NCBI RefSeq assembly: GCF_008801815.1
Contig: NZ_VZOX01000004.1
DNA: 64,000 nucleotides
Origin: Edwardsiella anguillarum
Lineage (GTDB): Bacteria > Pseudomonadota > Gammaproteobacteria > Enterobacterales > Enterobacteriaceae
Direction: 5' to 3' (one strand)
The position numbers and the translations under genes are program-made. Numbering within the stretch: the stretch's first letter is position 1; each line of letters opens with the position of its first letter. Positions 1 through 8,435 of this stretch are shown here, in pieces. Below the pieces are notes generated by a model that was not told the DNA's origin, did no database searches, and saw nothing but the letters and a program-made list of their open reading frames with translations.

Positions 1-27
1 AAAATTCAGACTCATAGTATTCCTATA

Positions 28-3000
28 TTAGTCAAATTCCAGTTCCACCTGTTCACATCCCACCAGCGTGCGCAGATCGAGCAGCAGGCGATCCGTCGGC
101 GTCACGCGCCAGGCTGCACCGAAACGAACCCGGGCCCGCGCATCCGCACGCTGATAATACAGGTGTACTGGGATCGTCCCCGAACGATGTGGTTCCAGCG
201 CTTCACGGAGACGGTTTAAAAGCTGATCATCAATTTGCCTGTCAGTCAGCGAGATGGCAAGTCCACGTGCATATTTTTCACGGGCTTCGCTGATATCCAT
301 TAACTCGCGGGCGATCATTTTAAGGCCGCCGCTGAAGTCATCAAAGCTGACCTGTCCGCTGGCGATCAGGATACGGTCTTTCTCCAGCAAATGCTGGTAT
401 TTTTCCAGCGCATCGGTGAACAGCATCACCTCCAGACGGCCGGATCGATCGTCGAGGGTACACATTCCGATGCGGTTACCGCGCTTGGTCGTCATCACCC
501 GGGCCCCCAGCACCAGCCCCACGGCGGTGGTCATCTTACCACGATCCGTCGGATGCATATCCTTCAGACGGCCACCGCCGGCATAGCGTTCGATCTCTTT
601 CAGATACTGGGTGATCGGATGGCCGGTCAGGTACAGCCCCAGGGTCTCGCGCTCGCCGTCCAGCACCATCTGGGCTGGCCAGGGCGGCACGCTGCCATAG
701 GATTGCTCTACCTGCTCCGGCTCTTCCGCCAGCACACCAAACATGTCCGCCTGTCCGATGGCCTCGGCGCGGGCGTGCTGCTCGGCGGCCTTCAGCGCAT
801 CGCTCAGCGAGCTCATCAGCGCCGCGCGGTGCGGCCCCAGGCGATCGAAGGCGCCGGACATGATCAGCTTCTCCATCATCCGACGGTTCAGCTTCTTGGT
901 ATCGGTGCGGGCGCACAGATCAAACAGATCCTTAAAATAGCCCTGTTCGCCGCTGTTGCGCGCCTCGATGATCGCCTCGATTGGCCCTTCCCCGACCCCT
1001 TTGATGGCGCCGATACCGTAGACGATCTCGCCCTCATCGTTGACGTGGAAGTGATACTGCCCGCTGTTGATGTCCGGCGGCAGGATCTTCAGCCCCATCC
1101 GCCAGCACTCATCCACCAGCCCGACCACCTTCTCGGTGTTATCCATATCGGCGGTCATCACCGCCGCCATAAACTCGGCCGGATAGTGGGTTTTCAGCCA
1201 CAGCGTCTGGTAAGAGACCAGCGCATAGGCGGCGGAGTGCGACTTGTTAAAGCCATAGCCGGCGAACTTCTCCACCAGGTCGAAGATGTGCATCGCCAGT
1301 TCGCCGTTGACGCCGTTGTTCCTGGCGCCCTCTTCAAACACCGAGCGCTGCTTGGCCATCTCCTCGGGCTTTTTCTTACCCATCGCACGGCGCAGCAGGT
1401 CGGCGCCGCCCAGCGAGTAGCCGGCCAGCACCTGGGCTATCTGCATCACCTGTTCCTGATACAGGATCACGCCGTAGGTCGGCTCCAGCACCGGCTTCAA
1501 ACTCTCATGCTGCCACTCACGGTCCGGGTAGGAGAGCTCTTCGCGCCCGTGCTTACGGTCGATAAAGTTATCGACCATCCCCGACTGCAGCGGGCCGGGG
1601 CGGAACAGCGCCACCAGCGCGATCATATCTTCGAAGCAGTCCGGCTTTAGACGCTTGATCAGATCCTTCATCCCGCGCGATTCCAGCTGGAATACCGCCG
1701 TGGTCTCCGCGCGCTGCAGGATATCGAAGCTCTTCTGATCGTCGAGCGGAATGGCGGCGATATCCACCGGCTCCAGCCCCTGGCGCGCACGGCGGGCGTT
1801 GATCATCTCCAGCGCCCAGTTGATGATGGTCAGGGTACGCAGGCCCAGGAAGTCAAACTTCACCAGCCCGGCGTACTCCACGTCGCTCTTGTCGAACTGG
1901 GTGACCGGGTGATTCCCCTCGGCATCGCAGTACAGCGGCGCGAAGTCGGTGATCTTGGTCGGCGAGATCACCACCCCACCGGCGTGCTTACCGGCGTTGC
2001 GGGTGACCCCCTCCAGCTTGCGCGCCATGTCGATCAGCGCCCGCACCTCTTCATCCGCCTCGTAGATCTCCGGCAGCTGCGGCTCCGCCTCGAAGGCCTT
2101 GGCCAGGGTCATGCCAGGATCCGGTGGCACCAGCTTGGAGATGCGATCGACGAAGCCGTAGGGATGACCCAGCACACGTCCCACGTCGCGGATCACCGCC
2201 TTGGCCGCCATGGTACCGAAGGTGATGATCTGCGATACCGCTTCACGGCCATACATATCGGCGACGTGATCGATCACCCGATCGCGCTTCTCCATGCAGA
2301 AGTCGACGTCAAAGTCGGGCATGGATACGCGTTCCGGGTTAAGAAAACGTTCGAACAGCAGATCGAAGGCCAGCGGATCGAGGTCGGTAATCTTCAGCGA
2401 ATAGGCCACCAGCGAGCCGGCGCCGGAGCCGCGCCCCGGCCCCACCGGAACCCCGTTATCCTTAGACCACTGGATAAACTCCATCACGATCAGGAAGTAA
2501 CCGGGGAAGCCCATCTGGTTGATCACCTTCAGCTCGATCTCCAGACGCTCATCGTAAGGCGGGCGCAGTCGGGCACGGTCCGCCTCATCGGGGAACAGGA
2601 ACGTGAGACGCTCCTCCAGCCCCTCGTGCGCCATCTTCACCAGGAAATCCTCCGTCGACATCTCCCCGGTGGGGAACTGCGGCAGAAAGTACTGGCCGAG
2701 TCGGATGGTCACATTACAACGCTTAGCAATCTCTACGCTGTTCTGCAGCGCCTCGGGCAGATCGGCGAACAGCTCGCACATCTCCTCTTCGCTGCGCATG
2801 TATTGCTGAGCGCTATAGTTACGTGGGCGCTTGGGATCGTCTAAGGTATAGCCGTCGTGGATCGCGACGCGGATCTCATGGGCGTCAAAGTCCGAGGCCT
2901 CCAAGAAGCGGACGTCGTTGGTCGCCACCAGCGGCAAATCACGCTGCTGCGCCAGCTCCACCGCCAGGTGCAGATAGCTCTCCTCATCGGGGCGTCCGGT

Positions 3001-3516
3001 GCGCACCAACTCTAAAAAGTAGCTATCAGGAAAGTGCCGTTGGTAGAAGTCAACGCACTCACCGACCAGCGTCTGATTACCGCGCAGCAGCAGCTTACCC
3101 ACGTCGCCGTGGCGGGCGCCGGAGAGCAAAATCAGCCCGGCGCGGTACGCGATCAGCCAATCGCGATCGATCGTCGGCCCCTCTGCGCCATAGCCGCGCT
3201 GGTAGGCGTGTGAGATAAGCTGGGTCAGATTCTGGTAGCCCTCGTTATCACAGGCCAGAAGAGTCAGCGCCGACAGCTCATCGCCCATCGTCTCGCTGCG
3301 GACCAGGACATCGGCCCCGACCAGCGGCTTGATCCCGGCGCCGTGCGCGCTGCCATAAAACTTGACCAGCCCGCACAGGTTGGTATGGTCGGTGATCGCG
3401 AAGGCGGGCATCCCCAGCGCGGCGACCTTCTTGACCAGGGGACTGGTCTTCGCCAGCCCGTCGATCATCGAGTAGTCACTGTGCACATGCAGATGTATAA
3501 AACGTGGTTCCGCCAT
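28..3516 (-). CDS. dnaE: DNA polymerase III alpha subunit
   Basis: Catalytic subunit of the replicative polymerase, extending DNA 5'->3' within the holoenzyme. The 1162-aa product is collinear with E. coli DnaE (1160). An N-terminal PHP domain (about residues 5-270) opens with HLHVHSDYS. The palm carries PDFDVDF near 399-405 and FDFLG near 555, supplying the three catalytic aspartates. The clamp-binding motif QADMFG lies near 920, followed by the OB fold and tau-binding C-terminus. ATG is preceded by AAAGG about ten bases upstream. It is the last gene of the lpx cluster in this window, 56 bases after rnhB; accA would be expected beyond the left edge. Odd point: His10 and His44 in the PHP domain, where E. 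coli has Arg and Phe (see findings). Confidence 0.98.
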   Translation of the reverse strand: MAEPRFIHLHVHSDYSMIDGLAKTSPLVKKVAALGMPAFAITDHTNLCGLVKFYGSAHGAGIKPLVGADVLVRSETMGDELSALTLLACDNEGYQNLTQLISHAYQRGYGAEGPTIDRDWLIAYRAGLILLSGARHGDVGKLLLRGNQTLVGECVDFYQRHFPDSYFLELVRTGRPDEESYLHLAVELAQQRDLPLVATNDVRFLEASDFDAHEIRVAIHDGYTLDDPKRPRNYSAQQYMRSEEEMCELFADLPEALQNSVEIAKRCNVTIRLGQYFLPQFPTGEMSTEDFLVKMAHEGLEERLTFLFPDEADRARLRPPYDERLEIELKVINQMGFPGYFLIVMEFIQWSKDNGVPVGPGRGSGAGSLVAYSLKITDLDPLAFDLLFERFLNPERVSMPDFDVDFCMEKRDRVIDHVADMYGREAVSQIITFGTMAAKAVIRDVGRVLGHPYGFVDRISKLVPPDPGMTLAKAFEAEPQLPEIYEADEEVRALIDMARKLEGVTRNAGKHAGGVVISPTKITDFAPLYCDAEGNHPVTQFDKSDVEYAGLVKFDFLGLRTLTIINWALEMINARRARQGLEPVDIAAIPLDDQKSFDILQRAETTAVFQLESRGMKDLIKRLKPDCFEDMIALVALFRPGPLQSGMVDNFIDRKHGREELSYPDREWQHESLKPVLEPTYGVILYQEQVMQIAQVLAGYSLGGADLLRRAMGKKKPEEMAKQRSVFEEGARNNGVNGELAMHIFDLVEKFAGYGFNKSHSAAYALVSYQTLWLKTHYPAEFMAAVMTADMDNTEKVVGLVDECWRMGLKILPPDINSGQYHFHVNDEGEIVYGIGAIKGVGEGPIEAIIEARNSGEQGYFKDLFDLCARTDTKKLNRRMMEKLIMSGAFDRLGPHRAALMSSLSDALKAAEQHARAEAIGQADMFGVLAEEPEQVEQSYGSVPPWPAQMVLDGERETLGLYLTGHPITQYLKEIERYAGGGRLKDMHPTDRGKMTTAVGLVLGARVMTTKRGNRIGMCTLDDRSGRLEVMLFTDALEKYQHLLEKDRILIASGQVSFDDFSGGLKMIARELMDISEAREKYARGLAISLTDRQIDDQLLNRLREALEPHRSGTIPVHLYYQRADARARVRFGAAWRVTPTDRLLLDLRTLVGCEQVELEFD

Positions 3517-3572
3517 CGAACGATTACCTTTTAATACCAGAAAACGATGTCATCCCAGAGAGAGGTGACAGA

Positions 3573-4166
3573 CTACAGGCCCAGCACCCGCTTCACCGGC
3601 CCAAAGCTGCGGCGGTGATGCTCGGTGGCCCCCAGCGCAGCCAGGCGCTCCAGGTGCAGTGCGGTAGGATAGCCCTTGTGCTGGGCAAAGCCATATTCGG
3701 GATAGCAGCAATCCAGCTCGGCCATTTCGCGATCGCGCGTCACCTTGGCCAGGATCGACGCTGCGCTGATCTCCGCCACCCGGCTATCGCCTTTGACCAC
3801 CGCCTGCGCCGCCATCGGCAGCGCCGGACAGCGGTTGCCGTCGATCAGGACAAAGTCCGGCTGCAGCGCCAGCCCGGCCACCGCGCGCTGCATCGCCACC
3901 ATCGTGGCCTGCAGAATATTGAGGCGATCGATCTCTTCCGCCTCTGCCCGGCCCAGGCTCCAGCACAGCGCTTTCTCGACGATCTCGTCATACAGCGCGC
4001 AGCGCCGCTTTTCGCTCAGCTTTTTGGAGTCGGCCAGCCCGGCAATCGGACGCGCGGGATCCAGGATCACCGCCGCCGTCACCACCGCGCCCACCAACGG
4101 CCCGCGGCCGACCTCATCGACGCCGGCGATGCGGTCGGCGCAGGGGTAGACAAAAATATCACTCAT
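3573..4166 (-). CDS. rnhB: Ribonuclease HII
   Basis: Endonuclease that cuts the RNA strand of RNA-DNA hybrids and single ribonucleotides left in DNA by the polymerase. The 197-aa protein has the RNase HII start AGVDEVGRGPLVGAVV with the Asp-Glu metal ligands, SKKLSEK, and LIDGN with a further acidic ligand. The length matches the E. coli enzyme (198). Its ATG overlaps the lpxB stop by 8 bases, so translation is probably coupled to lpxB. dnaE follows on the same strand, putting ribonucleotide repair and the main polymerase in one transcript. Confidence 0.97.
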   Translation of the reverse strand: MSDIFVYPCADRIAGVDEVGRGPLVGAVVTAAVILDPARPIAGLADSKKLSEKRRCALYDEIVEKALCWSLGRAEAEEIDRLNILQATMVAMQRAVAGLALQPDFVLIDGNRCPALPMAAQAVVKGDSRVAEISAASILAKVTRDREMAELDCCYPEYGFAQHKGYPTALHLERLAALGATEHHRRSFGPVKRVLGL

Positions 4167-5343
4167 TGGAGGACTCCCGGGGGTCAGCGGCTAACGCCAG
4201 CACCGCCTCGGCGGCTTGCGTATCGGCGCCGCAGCGGATCTGGCGGTGCAGCTGTAAAAAGGTCTGCTTCAGCGCCTGAGTCTGTGCGCCGTCGGCCAGC
4301 AGCGGCGCCAGCGCCTGCGCCAGACGCGGCGGCTGACACTCGTGCTGCAGCAGCTCCTCGACCAGCCGACGGCCGGCCAGCAGGTTGGGCAGAGAGACAA
4401 ACTCGGTTTTTACCAGGCGCTGCGCCAGCCAAAACGTGAAGGGCTTCATGCGGTAGGCCACCACCATCGGGCACTTGGCCAGCATGCACTCCAGCGCCGC
4501 CGTTCCCGACGCCAGCAGCGCCGCGTCGCTGGCGTACATGGCGTTGCGCGCCTGACCGTCCAGCAGATGCGCCGGCAGATCCGGCGCCACCTCCGCCTTG
4601 ATCCGTTCAAACTGCGCGCGACGCCGGGCGTTGACCAGCGGCACCACGATCTGTAGATCGGGATAGCTCTGCCGCAGCAACAGCGCGGTACGCAGAAAAT
4701 CGGCGCTCAGCATTTCGACTTCGGCGCTGCGGCTGCCGGGCAGCAGCGCCAGACAGCGCGCATCGGCGGCGATCCCCAACGCCTGACGTGCCGCGGCGCG
4801 ATCCGGCGCCAGCGGCATCGCATCGGCCATGGTATGGCCGATGAAGCGACAGGGAACATTGAAACGGTCGTAGAAGGCTTTCTCAAACGGCAGGAAGGCC
4901 AGCACCAAATCGGTGGCGCGGCCAATCTTAAACACCCGCTTCTGACGCCAGGCCCAGACGGAGGGGCTGACATAGTGGATGGTGCGAATGCCGCGCTGGT
5001 GCAGGCGGCCTTCCAGGGTCAGGTTGAAGTCCGGCGCATCGATACCGACAAACACGTCCGGCCGCAGCGCCGTAAAGCGCCGGGTCAGCTCGCGGCGAAT
5101 GCGCAGCAGGCGCGGCAGACGCTCCAGCACCTCGACGATGCCCATCACCGCCAACTCTTCCATCTCGAACCAGGCCTCACAGCCCTCGGCCTGCATCAGC
5201 GGCCCCGCCACGCCGACGAAGCGGGCGTCGGGGTGACGCACCTTCAGTGCGCGGATCAGGCCGGCACCGAGAATATCGCCGGAGGTCTCCCCGGCGACCA
5301 GACCAATGGTAAGCGGGCGTGGGCCCCGCGCTGACGCCACCAT
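4159..5343 (-). CDS. lpxB: Lipid-A-disaccharide synthase
   Basis: GT19 glycosyltransferase that condenses UDP-2,3-diacylglucosamine with lipid X to form the beta-1,6 disaccharide core of lipid A, at the inner face of the cytoplasmic membrane. The 394-aa product has the N-terminal VAGETSGDILGAGL motif, YVSPSVWAWR, and the nucleotide-binding part LLPGSRSAEVE followed by ASGTAALEC. The start ATG lies three bases after the lpxA stop and the end overlaps rnhB, giving a tight lpxA-lpxB-rnhB unit. Length and motifs are as in E. coli (382); the C-terminus is slightly longer. Confidence 0.97.
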   Translation of the reverse strand: MVASARGPRPLTIGLVAGETSGDILGAGLIRALKVRHPDARFVGVAGPLMQAEGCEAWFEMEELAVMGIVEVLERLPRLLRIRRELTRRFTALRPDVFVGIDAPDFNLTLEGRLHQRGIRTIHYVSPSVWAWRQKRVFKIGRATDLVLAFLPFEKAFYDRFNVPCRFIGHTMADAMPLAPDRAAARQALGIAADARCLALLPGSRSAEVEMLSADFLRTALLLRQSYPDLQIVVPLVNARRRAQFERIKAEVAPDLPAHLLDGQARNAMYASDAALLASGTAALECMLAKCPMVVAYRMKPFTFWLAQRLVKTEFVSLPNLLAGRRLVEELLQHECQPPRLAQALAPLLADGAQTQALKQTFLQLHRQIRCGADTQAAEAVLALAADPRESSNE

Positions 5344-5346
5344 GGA

Positions 5347-6135
5347 CTAACGGATGATGCCGCGGGTGGAGCGGGCAAAGAAATCGACGAACAGCTGCAC
5401 CGCCGGCTGGCGCTGAGCCAGGGCTTCGATCTCCGGCTTTGCCTCTTCCAGGGTTTTACCGCTGCGGTAGAGGATCTTGTAGGCGTTACGAATCGCCTGC
5501 AGGGCATCCTTCTCAAAGCCACGGCGCTTCAGCCCCTCCAGGTTCAGGCCGTACGGCGTGGCGTGGTTACCCTGGGCAATCACGTACGGCGGCACGTCCT
5601 GCGCGACGCCGGAGCAGCCGCCCACCATCACGTGCGCACCGATCACACAAAACTGGTGTACGGCCGTCATCCCGCCGATGATGGCGAAGTCGTCCACGCT
5701 GACGTGGCCGCCCAGCGTGGCGTTGTTGGCCAGAATACAGCGGTTGCCGATGACGCAGTCATGGGCAACATGGGTATTGACCATCAGCAGGTTATCGCTG
5801 CCGATACGGGTCAGACCGCCGCCCTGCGCCGTACCGCGATGAACGGTGACGCTCTCGCGAATGCGGTTGCGATCGCCGATCTCAACCCGGGTCGGCTCGC
5901 CGGCATACTTCAGATCCTGATTCACTTCGCCGATGGAGACGAACTGATAGATCTGGTTATCACAGCCAATCTTGGTGATCCCGTTGACCACCACATGGGA
6001 CTTCAGCACGCTGCCCGCGCCGATTTCAACCTGCGAACCGATGTAGCAGAACGGGCCAATGTGAACACCGGCGCCAATCACCGCACCGTCTTCGACAATA
6101 GCGCTGGGATGGATAAAGGCGGTTTGATCAATCAC
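5347..6135 (-). CDS. lpxA: UDP-N-acetylglucosamine acyltransferase
   Basis: First step of lipid A synthesis: transfer of 3-hydroxymyristate from ACP to the 3-OH of UDP-GlcNAc. The 262-aa protein is a left-handed beta-helix of hexapeptide repeats (for example IGAGVHIGPFCYIG). The catalytic His lies in THVAHDCVIGN, equivalent to His125 in E. coli. The start codon is GTG, three bases after the fabZ stop; E. coli lpxA also uses GTG. The C-terminal helical domain is complete, ending FFARSTRGIIR. It sits between fabZ, which competes for the same hydroxyacyl-ACP, and lpxB. Confidence 0.98.
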   Translation of the reverse strand: MIDQTAFIHPSAIVEDGAVIGAGVHIGPFCYIGSQVEIGAGSVLKSHVVVNGITKIGCDNQIYQFVSIGEVNQDLKYAGEPTRVEIGDRNRIRESVTVHRGTAQGGGLTRIGSDNLLMVNTHVAHDCVIGNRCILANNATLGGHVSVDDFAIIGGMTAVHQFCVIGAHVMVGGCSGVAQDVPPYVIAQGNHATPYGLNLEGLKRRGFEKDALQAIRNAYKILYRSGKTLEEAKPEIEALAQRQPAVQLFVDFFARSTRGIIR

Positions 6136-6138
6136 GTA

Positions 6139-6594
6139 TCAGGCCTCACGGTTACGGGCGCACATCATGGACGCCTCGCACACGATCTTGCCGTCAACCT
6201 TGGCAACACCGTTAAAGCGAGCCACGCCGCGGCGCTCTTTCAGAAACTCCACTTCCAGGATCATCTGGTCACCCGGATGAACCGGACGCTTAAAGCGGGC
6301 GTCATCGATACCGGCGAAGTAGTACAGTTCGCCCGGCTCCAGTTTGCCCACGCTCTTGAATGCCAGAATACCGGTGGCCTGCGCCATGGCTTCGAGGATC
6401 AGCACCCCGGGGAAAATCGGCTTGCCCGGGAAGTGTCCCTGGAAAAATGGCTCGTTGAAGGAGACATTCTTCACTGCACGCAGGAATTTGCCCTCTTGAT
6501 AATCCAGCACACGATCCACCAGCAGGAACGGAAAACGGTGCGGCAGAAGCTCTAAAATCTCTGAAATATTGAGAGTATGAGTGTCAGTAGTCAA
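6139..6594 (-). CDS. fabZ: 3-hydroxyacyl-ACP dehydratase FabZ (TTG start)
   Basis: Dehydrates 3-hydroxyacyl-ACP in fatty acid elongation, and so sets the balance between phospholipid and lipid A precursors. The hot-dog fold core GHFPGKPIFPGVLILEAMAQ holds the active-site His and the helix with the catalytic Glu. The frame is open to an ATG at 6657, but I choose the TTG at 6592-6594. It gives 151 aa, the E. coli length. The translation from there, TTDTHTLNISEILELLPHRF, matches the E. coli N-terminus, and AGGAAG stands at proper distance. Low-efficiency TTG initiation is also used for fabZ in E. coli. Confidence 0.96.
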   Translation of the reverse strand: MTTDTHTLNISEILELLPHRFPFLLVDRVLDYQEGKFLRAVKNVSFNEPFFQGHFPGKPIFPGVLILEAMAQATGILAFKSVGKLEPGELYYFAGIDDARFKRPVHPGDQMILEVEFLKERRGVARFNGVAKVDGKIVCEASMMCARNREA

Positions 6595-6700
6595 AATACT
6601 CTTCCTGTAAAAACGGATGTCAAACAACACGGCCTGCCTCACTCCTTCAGGGGACATGATGCAGGCCGCAAATCGAATTGGGCCACGGGCCCGGCGGGCA

Positions 6701-7723
6701 TTAATCGCTGTGGACTTTCTTTTCTACGGCCTTCAAACGCTTATTGATCTCGTCAATATTCATCACCAGCGCAGCCGTCTTACGCCACGTTTTGTTTGGC
6801 TGAAGCGGAATGCCAGAAGAGTAGATACCGGGTTCGGTGATAGGTCGCATCACCATGCCCATCCCCGTCACCACTGCCTGATCGCAAATCTCCATGTGAC
6901 CATTAATCACGCTGGCGCCGCCGATCTGACAATAGCGTCCAATCTTGAGGCTGCCGGCCATGATAACACCGCCGGCAACCGCTGTATTGTCACCAATCAT
7001 GACGTTGTGCGCAATCTGACATTGGTTATCGATAATCACGCCGTTGCCGATAACGGTGTCATCCAGGGCGCCGCGGTCGATCGTGGTACAGGCGCCGATC
7101 TCGACGCGATCGCCGATGCGCACGCTGCCCAGCTGCGGAATTTTCACCCAGTTGCCGCGATCGTTGGCATAGCCAAAGCCATCGCTGCCGATCACCGTGC
7201 CGGACTGCACCAGACACTGCGCACCGATCTCGACCTGGTGGTAAACGCTGACGTTGGCCCACAGGCGGCTCCCGGCGCCGATCCGGGTAAACTTACCGAT
7301 GAAACAGCCCGCGCCAATTATCACGTCGTCGCCCAGCGCTACGCCCGCCTCAATCACCGCATTGGCGCCGATGGAGACATTGTTGCCCAGCGTCGCCGTC
7401 GGATCGATTGACGCGCTCGGCACGATGCCGCTCGCCGGCGCCGGCGTCGTGTCCATGATCTGCGCCATCATGGCGTAGGTCAGGTAGGGGTTCTTCACTA
7501 CCAGCGCCGCCTGCGGACAGAATTCCAGATCCGCTTGCGTCAACACCACGGCGCCGGCCTGGCAGGCAGCCAATTGCTCACGGTAGCGGCTGTTGGACAG
7601 AAACGTAATCTGGTTCGCTTGTGCTGAATGCATCGATGCCACGCCGGTGATGGCGAGATCGCCATCACCGTGCAGCTCGGCATTCAACTGCTGAGCAAGG
7701 TCAGCCAGTCGAATTGAAGCCAT
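6701..7723 (-). CDS. lpxD: UDP-3-O-(3-hydroxymyristoyl)glucosamine N-acyltransferase
   Basis: Third step of lipid A synthesis: N-acylation of UDP-3-O-acylglucosamine from 3-hydroxyacyl-ACP. The 340 aa (E. coli 341) comprise an N-terminal uridine-binding domain (about 1-100), a left-handed beta-helix with repeated hexapeptides, and a C-terminal helix ending RLKAVEKKVHSD. The catalytic His is in CQIAHNVMIGDNT. Its stop is about 100 bases from fabZ, and skp lies just upstream on the same strand. It belongs to the skp-lpxD-fabZ-lpxA-lpxB run. Confidence 0.98.
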   Translation of the reverse strand: MASIRLADLAQQLNAELHGDGDLAITGVASMHSAQANQITFLSNSRYREQLAACQAGAVVLTQADLEFCPQAALVVKNPYLTYAMMAQIMDTTPAPASGIVPSASIDPTATLGNNVSIGANAVIEAGVALGDDVIIGAGCFIGKFTRIGAGSRLWANVSVYHQVEIGAQCLVQSGTVIGSDGFGYANDRGNWVKIPQLGSVRIGDRVEIGACTTIDRGALDDTVIGNGVIIDNQCQIAHNVMIGDNTAVAGGVIMAGSLKIGRYCQIGGASVINGHMEICDQAVVTGMGMVMRPITEPGIYSSGIPLQPNKTWRKTAALVMNIDEINKRLKAVEKKVHSD

Positions 7724-7726
7724 GCC

Positions 7727-8224
7727 TTATTTAACCTGTTTCAATACTTGAGCAGTGATGTCGTCAGAAGACTGAGAATAGGCCACCGCGTTGGCATCGA
7801 TAACCATATCGTAGCCCTTGTCTTTCGCTACGCTGCGTACGGCATCCTGGATACGACTCAGCAGCTTATTGCGCTCTTCCATCTGGCGACGACGGTTGTC
7901 CTGTTCAAAAGCCTGCGCCTTACGGGCAAAAGTTTCACGCTGTGCGGCGATCTCTTTTTCCATCTTGGTGCGCTCACTGGCCTTCATGGTGGAAGCATCG
8001 CGCTGCAGACGCTGCATTTTACTCTGCAGATCGCGCTCCATGCCCTGAAGCTCGGTGGCACGGCCTTTGAACTCGCTCTCCAGCTGCTTCGCCACCGCAT
8101 CACGCTGCGGAAGCTGTTGGAAAACGCCGGCAACGTTCACTACGGCAATTTTTTCAGCAGCCTGCACATTGGCGGAAACAGCCATCGCTACGCCCAGACC
8201 CGCCGCATATAACCACTTTTTCAC
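7727..8224 (-). CDS. skp: Periplasmic chaperone Skp (OmpH)
   Basis: Trimeric periplasmic chaperone that holds unfolded outer-membrane proteins on their way to the BAM complex. I place the start at GTG 8222-8224. AAGGAG stands just upstream, the resulting 165-aa precursor begins VKKWLYAAGLGVAMA like E. coli Skp (161), and a signal peptide ends at NVQA before AEKIAVVN. The longer open frame to 8287 would put 21 extra residues before the signal peptide. The middle third is a charged coiled coil (the tentacles), and the end DITAQVLKQVK is conserved. It lies between bamA and lpxD, fitting its role in delivering clients to BamA. Confidence 0.96.
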   Translation of the reverse strand: MKKWLYAAGLGVAMAVSANVQAAEKIAVVNVAGVFQQLPQRDAVAKQLESEFKGRATELQGMERDLQSKMQRLQRDASTMKASERTKMEKEIAAQRETFARKAQAFEQDNRRRQMEERNKLLSRIQDAVRSVAKDKGYDMVIDANAVAYSQSSDDITAQVLKQVK

Positions 8225-8336
8225 TTTGAACTCCTTACCATCACCTAGTTGTGTCAATGACACGTCACTGCACAGGCGCCGACCCATCGTGTCTCACCAC
8301 GTCCAGAGAAAAGAACGCGCTGAGCGGAGCATATGC

Positions 8337-8364
8337 AAAAAGGGTGCGGGGACATCCCCGCGCC
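8337..8364 (-). terminator. Rho-independent terminator after bamA
   Basis: On the minus strand a 10-pair stem (9 paired, one C-A mismatch) built on GCGGGGA/TCCCCGC is followed by CTTTTT. It lies between the bamA stop and the skp start and would cut or attenuate transcription between them. The 8225-8435 gap therefore probably also holds a skp promoter, which I could not place. Confidence 0.6.
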
Positions 8365-8435
8365 TTTATATCCGGAGGCCTGCGCCGGCGGCGTCGCCGC
8401 GCCACAGTGCCTCCTGCGGATAATCGCGTTTCCGG

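Noticed and set aside
391..2844. Long plus-strand frames opposite dnaE, and similar antisense frames opposite bamA, recB, recC, ptrA, glnD and mrcB
   Set aside because: His-, Gln- and Arg-rich shadows of strongly biased GC-rich genes; no family similarity and no ribosome binding sites.
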